This document shows, in pieces, positions 36,557 to 45,193 of a stretch of 64,000 bases of DNA (positions are counted from its first letter, which is position 1; each line of letters opens with the position of its first letter). The position numbers and the translations under genes were made by a program. This DNA comes from Flagellimonas marinaquae (GTDB lineage: Bacteria; Bacteroidota; Bacteroidia; Flavobacteriales; Flavobacteriaceae), in assembly GCF_023716465.1 (NCBI RefSeq), contig NZ_CP092415.1, positions 907,501-971,500 of the forward strand, in the 5' to 3' direction. Under the pieces are notes generated by a model, which searched no databases, was not told the origin of the DNA, and worked only from the letters and a program-made list of their open reading frames with translations.

Positions 36557-38065
36557 ATGAAAAAAATTATCATTCTAAAAGCAATCGCCCTAGTTTTGCT
36601 CATTAGTTCTTGCAGCGATGATGAAGGCCAGGACCTTATTGACTTTACCGTTAATTTTAGCAGCGAGACCGTAAGCACCAACGAAGAGGACACCGCTGTG
36701 GATGTGCAGCTCAATTTTTCCAGGCCAGCATCCGAGGCCGGCACGATTACCTTAAGCTATACTGGCACCAATGCCGAGTATGGAACAGATTTTACCACGT
36801 CTCCCAATGGGGAAACAGGAACACTGTCCGTCCCCGTAGCAAGTGGAGCACAAAACGTCTCCTTTTCGTTTAATAAACTCACCAATGCCATAGAAGGTTC
36901 CACAAAGTCCGTAACATTTACCATCGATGGATTTGATCAAACGGATTGGTCCCAAGGCACAACGACCTCCACTTTGATAAGCTACACCCCCATTGCTTCT
37001 ACCAGCGGCGTAGTGGATTCGGATAATGGAGGTTCCAATATACCTAACCAAGTATATTTCGACTTTAGCTCTGCCACACAAACTGCAGTTAAACGGGATA
37101 CCTGGGAAATAGCATTTTACAACGGAACGGAAAACCGGGTGTTTCTAAATTCCTCCCTTTTGGTATCGGCCGCCGAGTTGACCGGGGTTACCGACCTGCT
37201 TTCTGTTACGGAAGCAAGCAATCTGCCCGAATCCATGGAGCTCAATGCCCTGGATGCCATGTTCCAACCAACCACCGTCACCGTAAATACCGTTGCCGAA
37301 CTGGTACAAGGACTACCGGTCGGCTACCAACAATATGGTGATCTGGAAGCTGGGATTTCCTTTACGGACAGACCAGAAGGCAATCTGGATGACACCGCTA
37401 TTGCCGAAGTATCCACCACAGCAGAAGAGAATTTTGTGTACATTATAAGTCTAGGAAGTGAAATCCCTACGGAACCGGCCGAAACGGGAAGCATTAAACA
37501 TACAGGGGACCAAAGAGGTTTCATGAAGATCAGAATCCTAACCGATGGCAACAGCTATACCCTCCAATACGCCGATTTGGCCGAAACCGAGTCCTACAAC
37601 GAAGTAACGGTGAACAAAGATGCAGCTTACAACCTTACTGCCTTTAGTTTGACCAATGGGGATACTGTTAGCGTGGAACCAACAAAAGAACAGTGGGACA
37701 TTAACCTAAGTGGTGTTTTCGCCTATTATGGAAACCAAGGCCCGCTTGTTGCCGGATTAACGTTTTCCGATTATGTACTGCACAATACCATGGGAGGTGT
37801 TGGCCTTTATCAGGTTACCATTGAAGCCGATGTGCCCACCTATGCGAACTTTACCAGGACCGATGTGGAAGAATCTGCATTTGTGTACGATAACAGAGCA
37901 GTTGTGGGCAGCGGATGGAGAGATGCCTTTGGCGGTGTGATCAACGAAGATGTGTACTATATTGTTAAGGACGCCGACGGTAATTATTACAAATTCGATT
38001 TTACCGCCTACACCAGCGCAGAAGGTGAAAGAGGAAACTACCAGTTCGTTTACGAACGCTTATAA
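36557..38065 (+). CDS. HmuY family haem-binding lipoprotein
   Basis: This 502-residue lipoprotein has the lipobox LLISSC with Cys15. An N-terminal region (about 20-135) resembles a Calx-beta-like immunoglobulin domain (VDVQLNFSRPASEAGTITLSY). The HmuY domain (about 140-502) shows DTWEIAFYNG, GDQRGFMKIRILTDGNSY and the end TAYTSAEGERGNYQFVYERL. The family takes haem from host or environmental proteins and hands it to the TonB receptor. It is larger than HmuY of Porphyromonas because of the extra N-terminal domain. It is second in the receptor operon and ends before a terminator. Confidence 0.87.
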   Translation: MKKIIILKAIALVLLISSCSDDEGQDLIDFTVNFSSETVSTNEEDTAVDVQLNFSRPASEAGTITLSYTGTNAEYGTDFTTSPNGETGTLSVPVASGAQNVSFSFNKLTNAIEGSTKSVTFTIDGFDQTDWSQGTTTSTLISYTPIASTSGVVDSDNGGSNIPNQVYFDFSSATQTAVKRDTWEIAFYNGTENRVFLNSSLLVSAAELTGVTDLLSVTEASNLPESMELNALDAMFQPTTVTVNTVAELVQGLPVGYQQYGDLEAGISFTDRPEGNLDDTAIAEVSTTAEENFVYIISLGSEIPTEPAETGSIKHTGDQRGFMKIRILTDGNSYTLQYADLAETESYNEVTVNKDAAYNLTAFSLTNGDTVSVEPTKEQWDINLSGVFAYYGNQGPLVAGLTFSDYVLHNTMGGVGLYQVTIEADVPTYANFTRTDVEESAFVYDNRAVVGSGWRDAFGGVINEDVYYIVKDADGNYYKFDFTAYTSAEGERGNYQFVYERL

Positions 38066-38149
38066 TACTTATTTGTTCAGATGCTCAATACTAGGCACTA
38101 CCTTTTGTTATCGTAGACCATTATTGTTTAGTATGAGTTAGTTTGTGTT

Positions 38150-38179
38150 GAAAGCGGGGCATTTGTCCCGCTTTTTTTA
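38150..38179 (+). terminator. Terminator after the HmuY gene
   Basis: The arms AAAGCGGG and CCCGCTTT have a GCATTTGT loop and are followed by a run of Ts. Confidence 0.88.
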
Positions 38180-38261
38180 TCCGCTTTTACGACACAAAAA
38201 AATTGGATTGCGTTAAGCCCCATCATCACAAAAAGCTAGCTTAACGTAAATTTTATTTAAA

Positions 38262-38672
38262 ATGAAAACAGACATGGGAGTAATAGCAACAAACCATCGA
38301 GAAATAACCCTGTACTACAACGCAGAAACTCAAAAAGGTATGCAGACCTTGGCCTACCTACAATCCTCATCGAAAAAAGTACAGGACATAGATTTGTCCA
38401 AAACCAAGGTGACCGGCACACAATGGACAGAAATTGCAAAACGGTTGGGCAAGTCCATCAAAACCCTCATAAACACCCAACATCCCAATTTTAAAAAGGA
38501 ATACGGCAGTTCGCAAGACCTAAAATCAGATGAAGATTGGCTAAAAATACTGGTCAACAACCCTGCGGTCGTCACGCAGCCCATACTATTGCACCACAAC
38601 AAAGCGGTTCAAATAGACACTCCCTCGGAGGCATTGGTATTTTTAAAGGATGATGAATCCTCTAAATTGTAG
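38262..38672 (+). CDS. ArsC/Spx-like protein lacking the catalytic cysteine
   Basis: This 136-residue protein has the ArsC fold: ITLYYNAETQKGMQTLAYLQ at the start, WTEIAKRLGKSIKTLINTQH in the middle, and the VVTQPILLHHNKAVQIDTPS and ALVFLKDD end. In ArsC the first loop holds a cysteine after N-P-x; here it reads N-A-E-T-Q-K and the whole protein has no cysteine. It therefore cannot be a thiol-based arsenate reductase and may be a binding or regulatory relative. No arsenic-resistance gene lies nearby. Confidence 0.75.
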   Translation: MKTDMGVIATNHREITLYYNAETQKGMQTLAYLQSSSKKVQDIDLSKTKVTGTQWTEIAKRLGKSIKTLINTQHPNFKKEYGSSQDLKSDEDWLKILVNNPAVVTQPILLHHNKAVQIDTPSEALVFLKDDESSKL

Positions 38673-38698
38673 TCGAAAACAACCCGATCAAAACTTAT

Positions 38699-40240
38699 AT
38701 GTCCGCACATAAAAACAAGCGAGCTTTAAAACTGGTAGTCCTTACTTTGGCTATTTTGATGCTGATCGCGATAGCTGCACAACTGTTCTTCACAAGCAAG
38801 GTAAAATCCATATTGGAAGAAGAACTACCACCATCTATCCATGTAACTTATGAAACATTGAGCACCAATGTACTATTCGGAAAAATAAGCTTGGGTCAGG
38901 TAAATGCAAAGCATAGGGAACAAAACCTGGATTTTAAGGCAGAATCCTTCACCATTTCTGGATTAAGACTTTTTCCCCTGCTCTTACATGCGGACATTAC
39001 CATTACCGATCTCACAGTAAAATCCCCTACATTTTCCTATCATCCAACCCAAAAGGATTCTTCTTCATCAACCACCAAAGAAAAACCCCGAAATACATAT
39101 ACCATCAAAAATTTCAGTTTAGAAAACGGGAACTTTGTGATGGGTAACACAAAATTGGACAGTACAGCAACGGTTAAAGGCATACATCTGTCCATGTCGG
39201 ACATCCAATTTGATTCGGAAAGTGCAAAAGAGATGATTCCCTTCACCTACGATAAATTTCAATTGAGCACCGAAGACGGCTACTTCCAAATCAACCCATT
39301 GGAATATGCGGCCTTTGAACAATTACATCTATCCACCGAAAAAGGAGGGCTGAAAAAATTTGTATGGCGCACCAGGTACAGCCCTTCCGAACTATCCAAA
39401 AAACTGTCCAAGGAACACGACCATTACGACCTAAAGATCGATCATATCGGTTTAAAAAATTGGGGGTTCGGCAGCAAAAGTGGAAAACCCTGTTTCCATT
39501 TGTCAGAACTTCTGTTGCAATCCCCAAAATTTCAAGTGTACCGCGACAAATTATTACCAGACGATACCACACATAAAAAACTCTACAACGCAACCTTAAG
39601 GGATATGCAATTGGACCTGCAAGTGGATACTGTTCAAATTTCGAACGGTCTCATAACCTACCAAGAACGGATAGAGGCCGATGTGGAACCAGAAAATGTG
39701 AGCTTTTCCGATATTGAGGCCACCGTGGGCAATCTACACAGCCATGGCCATGGGGAGGTTATGGTAGCCATAAAGGCCAGATTAATGGACAATGCTCCCT
39801 TTGCGCTCGATTGGAGTTTTGACCCCCAAAACAAGGCCAACGTATTTTTGGTAAAAGGATCACTATCCAATTTCCAGACCGAAAGCATTAACCCTTTTTT
39901 AAAATCCAACCTACAAGCCGAGGTGAAGGGCAACGTACAGCAAATGTATTTTACCATAAACGGCAACGAACTGGAATCGCATGGGGATATAAAAATGAAA
40001 TACGACAATTTTGAGTTTACCATTCTCAAAAAAAATCGTTTGGGCGTTAACAAACTCCTCACCGCGGTGGTAAATCTCTTTGCCAAAAATGGCCACAAAA
40101 CCGATAAGGACGGTTTTAGGCACGGTGATTTTACCGTAAAAAGGGAACAGGATAAATCCTTTTTCAATTATGTGTGGCTCAACCTAAAAGCTGGCCTCTT
40201 GGACACAGTGACCGGTAATGGAAAAAAAGAAAAAAACTGA
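38699..40240 (+). CDS. AsmA-like membrane-anchored protein
   Basis: This 513-residue protein has a basic N terminus, one transmembrane segment (about 10-30) and a long beta-rich body. Repeated patterns such as FKAESFTISGLRLFPLLLHA, ITDLTVKSPTFSY and NGLITYQERIEAD follow the 'amphipathic strand then loop' habit of AsmA/DUF748-type proteins. These are thought to form grooves carrying lipids between membranes. It is followed 2 bp later by a smaller relative, so the two are one operon. Confidence 0.7.
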   Translation: MSAHKNKRALKLVVLTLAILMLIAIAAQLFFTSKVKSILEEELPPSIHVTYETLSTNVLFGKISLGQVNAKHREQNLDFKAESFTISGLRLFPLLLHADITITDLTVKSPTFSYHPTQKDSSSSTTKEKPRNTYTIKNFSLENGNFVMGNTKLDSTATVKGIHLSMSDIQFDSESAKEMIPFTYDKFQLSTEDGYFQINPLEYAAFEQLHLSTEKGGLKKFVWRTRYSPSELSKKLSKEHDHYDLKIDHIGLKNWGFGSKSGKPCFHLSELLLQSPKFQVYRDKLLPDDTTHKKLYNATLRDMQLDLQVDTVQISNGLITYQERIEADVEPENVSFSDIEATVGNLHSHGHGEVMVAIKARLMDNAPFALDWSFDPQNKANVFLVKGSLSNFQTESINPFLKSNLQAEVKGNVQQMYFTINGNELESHGDIKMKYDNFEFTILKKNRLGVNKLLTAVVNLFAKNGHKTDKDGFRHGDFTVKREQDKSFFNYVWLNLKAGLLDTVTGNGKKEKN

Positions 40241-40242
40241 GT

Positions 40243-41352
40243 ATGTCGACTAATCGCAAACATATCATCAAAAGAAAACGCTTTCTGGTTCCGGTCATTA
40301 TCCTTGTGCTTTTGGTGGGCCTTCGGTTGGCGCTCCCCTACCTTGTAAAAAATTATGTAAACAAGGTATTGGCCGATATCCCCGGGTATTATGGCCAGGT
40401 GGAGGATATTGACCTTTCCCTGATCACCGGGTCCTACACCATAGATCAATTGTACTTGAACAAAGTAAATGCCGAAACCGAGATTCCTTTCCTCAATTTT
40501 GAACGAACGAACATCTCCATTGAGTGGGCCTCGTTGTTAAAAGGCAAGATCGTAAGCGAGATCAGCATGTACCGACCCTCGCTCATTTATGTGTTCGAGG
40601 ACCAACAAAAAGAAACGGAAGCAAATGCCAACATTGACGATTGGACCAAAGCGTTGACGGATTTGGTTCCGATCGACATTAACCAACTGGAAATCCACGA
40701 TGGTAAAATGGCCTTTGTGCAGCTCGCTGCCGACCCCAATATTGATCTTCACCTCGATCAAATAGAGCTATACGCCAACAACCTGCGCAATGTGGTACGC
40801 ACCGGGGAGCAACTCCCTTCCAACTTGGTGGCCGATGCCGTATCTTTTGGCGGAGGAAACTTGCATTTGGAGGGTAAAATGGACCTGGTTAAGCAAATCC
40901 CGGATATGGATTTGGCCCTCTCTTTGGAAAATGCCGACGCCACTGCCCTGAACAATTTTACCGACCATTATGCAGGCATCGATTTTAGCAAGGGCCAGTT
41001 TAACTTTTATGGCGAAATGGCGATTGCCGATGGCTATTTAGAAGGTTCCCTAAAACCGATCATTAAAAATGCGAAGTTGATCGGTAAGGAAGATGGTTTT
41101 TTGGAAACTCTGTGGGAAGGCTTTGTTGGCTTCTTTAAGTTTGTTCTAAAAAATCACAAGGAGAACACCTTGGCCACCAAAGTGCCCATTGAAGGCGACC
41201 TCAATAATGTAAAAACAAAAACGTGGCCCACCGTGATCAATATCTTTAAAAATGGATGGATCGAGGCCTTTAAAAATATTGTGGATAACGATATTGATTA
41301 TAGAGACGTGCAAAAAACCGCCGATAAAAAGAACAGGAAAGCCAACGACTAG
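40243..41352 (+). CDS. DUF748/AsmA-like membrane-anchored protein
   Basis: This 369-residue protein has one N-terminal transmembrane segment (about 14-32), an AsmA-like start (YYGQVEDIDLSLITGSYTID) and a DUF748-like middle with INQLEIHDGKMAFVQLAADP. The C-terminal part has a helix (FLETLWEGFVGFFKFVLKNH) and a late strand pair. It starts 2 bp after the stop of the preceding AsmA-like gene. A role in lipid or envelope homeostasis is inferred from the family. Confidence 0.78.
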   Translation: MSTNRKHIIKRKRFLVPVIILVLLVGLRLALPYLVKNYVNKVLADIPGYYGQVEDIDLSLITGSYTIDQLYLNKVNAETEIPFLNFERTNISIEWASLLKGKIVSEISMYRPSLIYVFEDQQKETEANANIDDWTKALTDLVPIDINQLEIHDGKMAFVQLAADPNIDLHLDQIELYANNLRNVVRTGEQLPSNLVADAVSFGGGNLHLEGKMDLVKQIPDMDLALSLENADATALNNFTDHYAGIDFSKGQFNFYGEMAIADGYLEGSLKPIIKNAKLIGKEDGFLETLWEGFVGFFKFVLKNHKENTLATKVPIEGDLNNVKTKTWPTVINIFKNGWIEAFKNIVDNDIDYRDVQKTADKKNRKAND

Positions 41353-41638
41353 TATTCCGACTTAAAATACCAACCACTGTCTCCTGTCTCCATAAAACTA
41401 TCCATTGTTCATTGCTAATTGCCTATTGTCAACTGAACATTGCGCTTTTCCCCCAGTTTTTTTAAGGTTTTTGTGCAATGGAATTTTATGGGTAATTGCT
41501 ATTTTGCATATCGCAGCCCCTTCCCTATACTTTACAGAAACTAGTTATGCTTGGCATAGGCATCGATAACATTCCTATTTGGGTGTATATGGATGTCTTT
41601 TATGCTTATATAAACAAGTTGTGCTTCATACCCAAAAA

Positions 41639-43003
41639 ATGGAAATTCAAGAATTATACAGAATTAAAAAGGGACAAGTCTTATCCAATAAGATTACAAT
41701 TCCTTTCTATTTTGGTATTGTTTATTCAGACGATGGATTCATAAGACTTGACCTTTATGTAAATGAGGAATATGATTTGAAAGCTTTAATGAAAGATACT
41801 TCTCGAGAATATTTACAATATGATTATAATCTTACTTGCTTAACAGAAGAAAACAATGTTCTTAAAATTGACAATTTAAGATTTTCTCAAAACACACCAC
41901 ATTTATCAAGAATAAAGATGGTTTGTTATGGAAAAATGGAGCACATAAAGAAAAAGAAGAAAGGTTTTGAGGATAGTGATTTTAAACCTTTAATAAAGTA
42001 CCTCGTATTGGAAGGACTCAAAATTGAATTTTCCGATTTCACAGAAGAAATTAGAGCAAGAGGAGGAGAAAAAATAGAAGATTTCGACAATTTTAAAAGA
42101 GACCATACGACAACAAATTTAGTTCACAAACAACATCCATATAGCCAGACTTACTATAAACTTTCAGAAAAAGAAAATGATATTATTGTCGAGTTTACAG
42201 ATGAAAATAGTAACAGATTAACTTACAAGAAATATTTAGAACTCAAGGATTATTATGTTTCTGCACTTTCCTTCATTAATGGAGCTGAAGTAAGAATTAA
42301 AAAAGAATGTTATGGTTCATATTTTAGTATTGGTAAAATAGATGCAGAAAAAACAGTAACATATTCGTTCAAAAGAATAGACAACAGAAGATACAATAGT
42401 TACATTCCTGTCAATGACCCATTTCATAGAGGAGAACGAGTTTTAAGCAAATTCCTAATGTTTAATTTTGACAAGTTCATCAACTGGTGTGATAAAGTAG
42501 ATTTAAAATCAATTATTTATTATTTAAGTAATTCAGAACAAACCAATAGCATTGAAGAAAAAGTTTTCATTCAAATAATTGCATTTGAAAGACTGACAAC
42601 TATGTATGTCGAATATCTTGGCGAGAAAGAAGATTTTTTACCAAATAAAACTGATTATAAGCCAATAAAAGATGAACTAAATAAAATCATTGAACAAAAC
42701 AAGGACAAGTTTGGAAACGCATATGATACTGTAAAAAGTAAAATTGGCAATTTAAACCAAATAAAAAGACATTCAACAACCGATAAAATGTATCGTATAA
42801 TAAATGATTTTGATATTCCTGTTACACCAAAAATCAATAAATTGATAGATGTAGTAAGACATAAAACAGTACATAGAGGCGATATTGGAGACGGTCAAGA
42901 CGGATTAACGACATTTTACCTTTTGGATGAATTAATTAGAGAAATTATTTTAAGAATGGTTGATTATGAAGGAAAAAGAATCAGCACAATATTATTAAAT
43001 TAA
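41639..43003 (+). CDS. ApeA-like HEPN-domain protein, probable defence function
   Basis: I chose the ATG at 41639 (454 residues), 20 bp inside the cassette border; an upstream in-frame start at 41579 would lie outside the cassette. The first half is a beta-rich domain (about 15-200) and the second is helical (about 260-454). The C terminus has R407-x4-H412 in DVVRHKTVHRG, the R-x4-6-H RNase motif of HEPN domains. The layout resembles proteins of the ApeA type, in which phage infection triggers HEPN RNase activity. This is inference from architecture and context. The gene is AT-rich and its codon use, with many AGA, ATT and AAA, differs from its neighbours. Confidence 0.55.
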   Translation: MEIQELYRIKKGQVLSNKITIPFYFGIVYSDDGFIRLDLYVNEEYDLKALMKDTSREYLQYDYNLTCLTEENNVLKIDNLRFSQNTPHLSRIKMVCYGKMEHIKKKKKGFEDSDFKPLIKYLVLEGLKIEFSDFTEEIRARGGEKIEDFDNFKRDHTTTNLVHKQHPYSQTYYKLSEKENDIIVEFTDENSNRLTYKKYLELKDYYVSALSFINGAEVRIKKECYGSYFSIGKIDAEKTVTYSFKRIDNRRYNSYIPVNDPFHRGERVLSKFLMFNFDKFINWCDKVDLKSIIYYLSNSEQTNSIEEKVFIQIIAFERLTTMYVEYLGEKEDFLPNKTDYKPIKDELNKIIEQNKDKFGNAYDTVKSKIGNLNQIKRHSTTDKMYRIINDFDIPVTPKINKLIDVVRHKTVHRGDIGDGQDGLTTFYLLDELIREIILRMVDYEGKRISTILLN

Positions 43004-43014
43004 AAAGTACGAAA

Positions 43015-43145
43015 GCACAACAATGGCTATAAGTAATTGCTTGTTCTCACCTACTTCTGAAAATCCTCGCGGATTTTCAGTTTAGTGTGTACTTGCAAAG
43101 TTTAGTGCTAACCCACGCAACTACTCATAGCCGAGACCGTTGTAC
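43015..43145 (+). repeat. attC-like site of cassette 1
   Basis: The order is GCACAAC (43015-43021), spacer AAT, GGCTAT (43025-43030), a stem region with a perfect 10-bp hairpin (43057-43066 and 43071-43080, TCGC loop), ATAGCC (43127-43132), spacer GAGACC, and GTTGTAC (43139-43145). The outer and inner boxes pair with each other and the unequal spacers (3 and 6) leave bases outside the helix, as in attC sites. The last core deviates from GTTRRRY by one base. Confidence 0.6.
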
Positions 43146-43167
43146 ACCATTAAACTGAACGAAAAAA

Positions 43168-43587
43168 ATGACCTATAAATATTCTATTTGTCATCCTGAA
43201 AAAGAAAATATTGAATACCATAGTAATCCAATCTCCGGCAATGAAGTACGAAAAATAGCTGAAAATTATCCTTGGATTGAAAAGTTGAAATTTTCGGATT
43301 CATTAAACCCTGAAAACATTTATTACAGTCCTTCTCTTGACTTTACTTGTATTGAAAACGGAAAAAGTTTCTGTTTGACCGCTAATTATGATAAAAAACA
43401 AAATCTTGAATTTTCTCTTTGGTATAATAGACCAAAAAAAGTAAAAGTCTTATTTGGATTATTAGGAGAAAAAGAAAAAATGGTAGTTGACGATGTTTGG
43501 GGATTTAGTTTAGAAAAATCTTTAAATTATTTGGAACATTTTGTGAACGGAAATCACTCAATGATTGAAAAACTGTATAAAAAATAA
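43168..43587 (+). CDS. Orphan cassette gene
   Basis: This 139-residue soluble protein has no signal peptide. Recognisable features are an N-terminal YKYSICHPEKENIEYHSNPI, a central YYSPSLDFTCIENGKSFCLTAN with two cysteines, and a helical C terminus (SLEKSLNYLEHFVNGNHSMIEKL). I do not recognise a family. It begins 28 bp after the cassette border and its stop is 5 bp before the attC-like site, a packing usual in integron cassettes. Confidence 0.7.
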   Translation: MTYKYSICHPEKENIEYHSNPISGNEVRKIAENYPWIEKLKFSDSLNPENIYYSPSLDFTCIENGKSFCLTANYDKKQNLEFSLWYNRPKKVKVLFGLLGEKEKMVVDDVWGFSLEKSLNYLEHFVNGNHSMIEKLYKK

Positions 43588-43591
43588 CGGT

Positions 43592-43726
43592 GTATAACAA
43601 TGTATAACCGCAATTACGGCGGATTCGACTACGTCCGAATCCACTCGGAATTGCTAACGTCAGTGCTAAACCGAAAAATTTGCGTACTTTAACCCGTAAA
43701 CTGACGGTTATACGAGTCCGTTAAAA
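43592..43726 (+). repeat. attC-like site of cassette 2
   Basis: The order is GTATAAC (43592-43598), spacer AAT, GTATAACCG (43602-43610), an inner imperfect hairpin (about 43619-43642), CGGTTATAC (43705-43713), spacer GAGTCC, and GTTAAAA (43720-43726). Box order and spacers are the same as in site 1 (AAT left; GAG-A/T-CC right). The last core overlaps the hemL stop codon, so the fold could also end the hemL transcript. Confidence 0.6.
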
Positions 43727-44998
43727 AACCCTCCCCACCGCTTCAATCGTTTTATCCAAATCAGCATAACTAAGGGCATCGTTTAAAAAGTAGCTTTCAA
43801 AAGCAGAGGGCGGTAAGTACACCCCGTTCTCCAACATGCCGTGGAAGTATTTCTTAAAGGTATCGTTATTCCCCTTGGCCGAGCTGGCAAAATCCACCAC
43901 AGGCTCGTCCGTAAAGTGCACGGAGATCATACTGCCATAGCGGTTAATTTGGTGCGTTACACCTTTTTCTGTCAGGGTCTCGGCAATGCCCTTGTGCAAA
44001 TATTCCGTTTTTTCGGCAAGGCTGTCAAAAATTTCAGGTTGGTTGTTCAGCGCGGTGAGCATGGCTAGTCCGGCACTCATCGCCAAAGGGTTGCCGCTCA
44101 AGGTACCTGCTTGGTACACCGGCCCTTCGGGCGCCAAATGCGCCATGATCTCGGCACGGGCCGCAAACGCCCCTACGGGCAGTCCGCCCCCAATCACTTT
44201 TCCGAACATTACAATGTCGGCATTAATGCCCAAGGCTTCCTGAGCGCCCCCTTTCCCAAGACGAAAGCCCGTCATGACCTCATCAAACAACAACAAAATA
44301 CCTTCTTGGGTGCAGAGTTCGCGTAGGCCTTTTATAAATTCATCCTTAGGAATAATACAGCCCATATTCCCCGCTACAGGTTCTAAAATAATCGCGGCAA
44401 TTTCGCCCTTATTCGCTTCCACCAAAGCTTTTACGCCCTCCAAATCGTTGTAATCCGCCAATAGGGTATCCTTGGCCGTGCCCTGCGTAACCCCGGGACT
44501 ATTGGGACTACCAAAAGTTACGGCTCCGCTCCCGGCCTGTATCAAAAAAGAATCCGAATGGCCGTGATAGCAGCCCGCAAACTTGATGATCTTGTCCTTT
44601 CCCGTGTACCCGCGCGCGAGGCGCACCGCACTCATACAGGCTTCGGTGCCACTGTTTACAAAGCGTATTTTATCGATATTGGGTACCATGGACACCGCCA
44701 GTTTGGCAAGTTCGGTCTCGATTTCGGTGGGCGTTCCAAAGGAAGTGCCCTTTTTGGCCTTTTCGATAACAGCATTGATCACCGGTTCGTAAGCATGACC
44801 CAAAATAAGCGGCCCCCACGAAGCAATGTAATCGATAAGTTGGTTGCCATCGGCATCGTACAAATACGCTCCTTTGGCCTCCTTGATAAAAATAGGGTCG
44901 CCCCCTACCGCTTTGAATGCTCTTACTGGTGAATTAACCCCTCCGGGGATGTATTTTTTGGCCTCTGCAAACAAGGCACTGCTTCGTTGGTAGATCAT
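43721..44998 (-). CDS. hemL: Glutamate-1-semialdehyde 2,1-aminomutase
   Basis: This PLP enzyme converts glutamate-1-semialdehyde to 5-aminolevulinate, the start of haem and tetrapyrrole synthesis by the C5 route. The 425-residue length is normal. The catalytic lysine is K267 in [15 protein letters not shown], and [17 protein letters not shown] and FDEVMTGFR are typical. Its stop codon lies on the right border of the cassette insertion (core GTTAAAA at 43720-43726), and its frame is intact. Confidence 0.97.
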   Translation of the reverse strand: MIYQRSSALFAEAKKYIPGGVNSPVRAFKAVGGDPIFIKEAKGAYLYDADGNQLIDYIASWGPLILGHAYEPVINAVIEKAKKGTSFGTPTEIETELAKLAVSMVPNIDKIRFVNSGTEACMSAVRLARGYTGKDKIIKFAGCYHGHSDSFLIQAGSGAVTFGSPNSPGVTQGTAKDTLLADYNDLEGVKALVEANKGEIAAIILEPVAGNMGCIIPKDEFIKGLRELCTQEGILLLFDEVMTGFRLGKGGAQEALGINADIVMFGKVIGGGLPVGAFAARAEIMAHLAPEGPVYQAGTLSGNPLAMSAGLAMLTALNNQPEIFDSLAEKTEYLHKGIAETLTEKGVTHQINRYGSMISVHFTDEPVVDFASSAKGNNDTFKKYFHGMLENGVYLPPSAFESYFLNDALSYADLDKTIEAVGRVF

Positions 44999-45017
44999 AG
45001 TATACTTTTATTCATCC

Positions 45018-45184
45018 CGTCATGCTGAATTTATTTCAACATCCCATTGCTGTCGGTCAAAAAAACAATGAGAACCTGAAACGAGTTCAGGTTGACGCAG
45101 GTGCTGCAAAGGTAATGAGGATCGTTCGTTCTTGGAAACGGAATTCATCAGGATAAGAGAGATGCTTCGTTCTGCCCAGAATGA
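45018..45184. repeat. REP-like palindromic elements in the hemL upstream gap
   Basis: An imperfect inverted repeat has arms at 45018-45049 and 45066-45097 (23 of 32 positions equal after reversal; shared words CGTCA, CTGAA, TTTCA, ATTG). A further related copy at 45160-45184 reads, on the minus strand, TCATTCTGGGCAGAACGAAG. Such units resemble the dispersed palindromic repeats frequent between genes in Bacteroidota. Confidence 0.6.
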
Positions 45185-45193
45185 TATTAAAAA

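Larger units (their letters stand above)
41619..43720 (+). mobile_element. Two integron-like gene cassettes without an integrase
   Basis: Two AT-rich genes on the same strand are each followed by an attC-like site (43015-43145 and 43592-43726). The putative cassette borders are G^TT junctions: 41618/41619, 43139/43140 and 43720/43721. The left core of site 1 (GCACAAC) is the exact complement of GTTGTGC at the presumed left border (41618-41624), as expected because a cassette's core is completed by its own first bases on circularisation. The genes start 20 and 28 bp after their borders. No integron integrase is in the window, so this would be a CALIN-type or secondary-site insertion. Base composition is clearly poorer in G+C than in the flanks. 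Confidence 0.65.

Noticed and set aside
41579..41638. Upstream start for the cassette HEPN gene
   Set aside because: It would begin outside the cassette border and adds a Cys/Leu-rich stretch without coding character.
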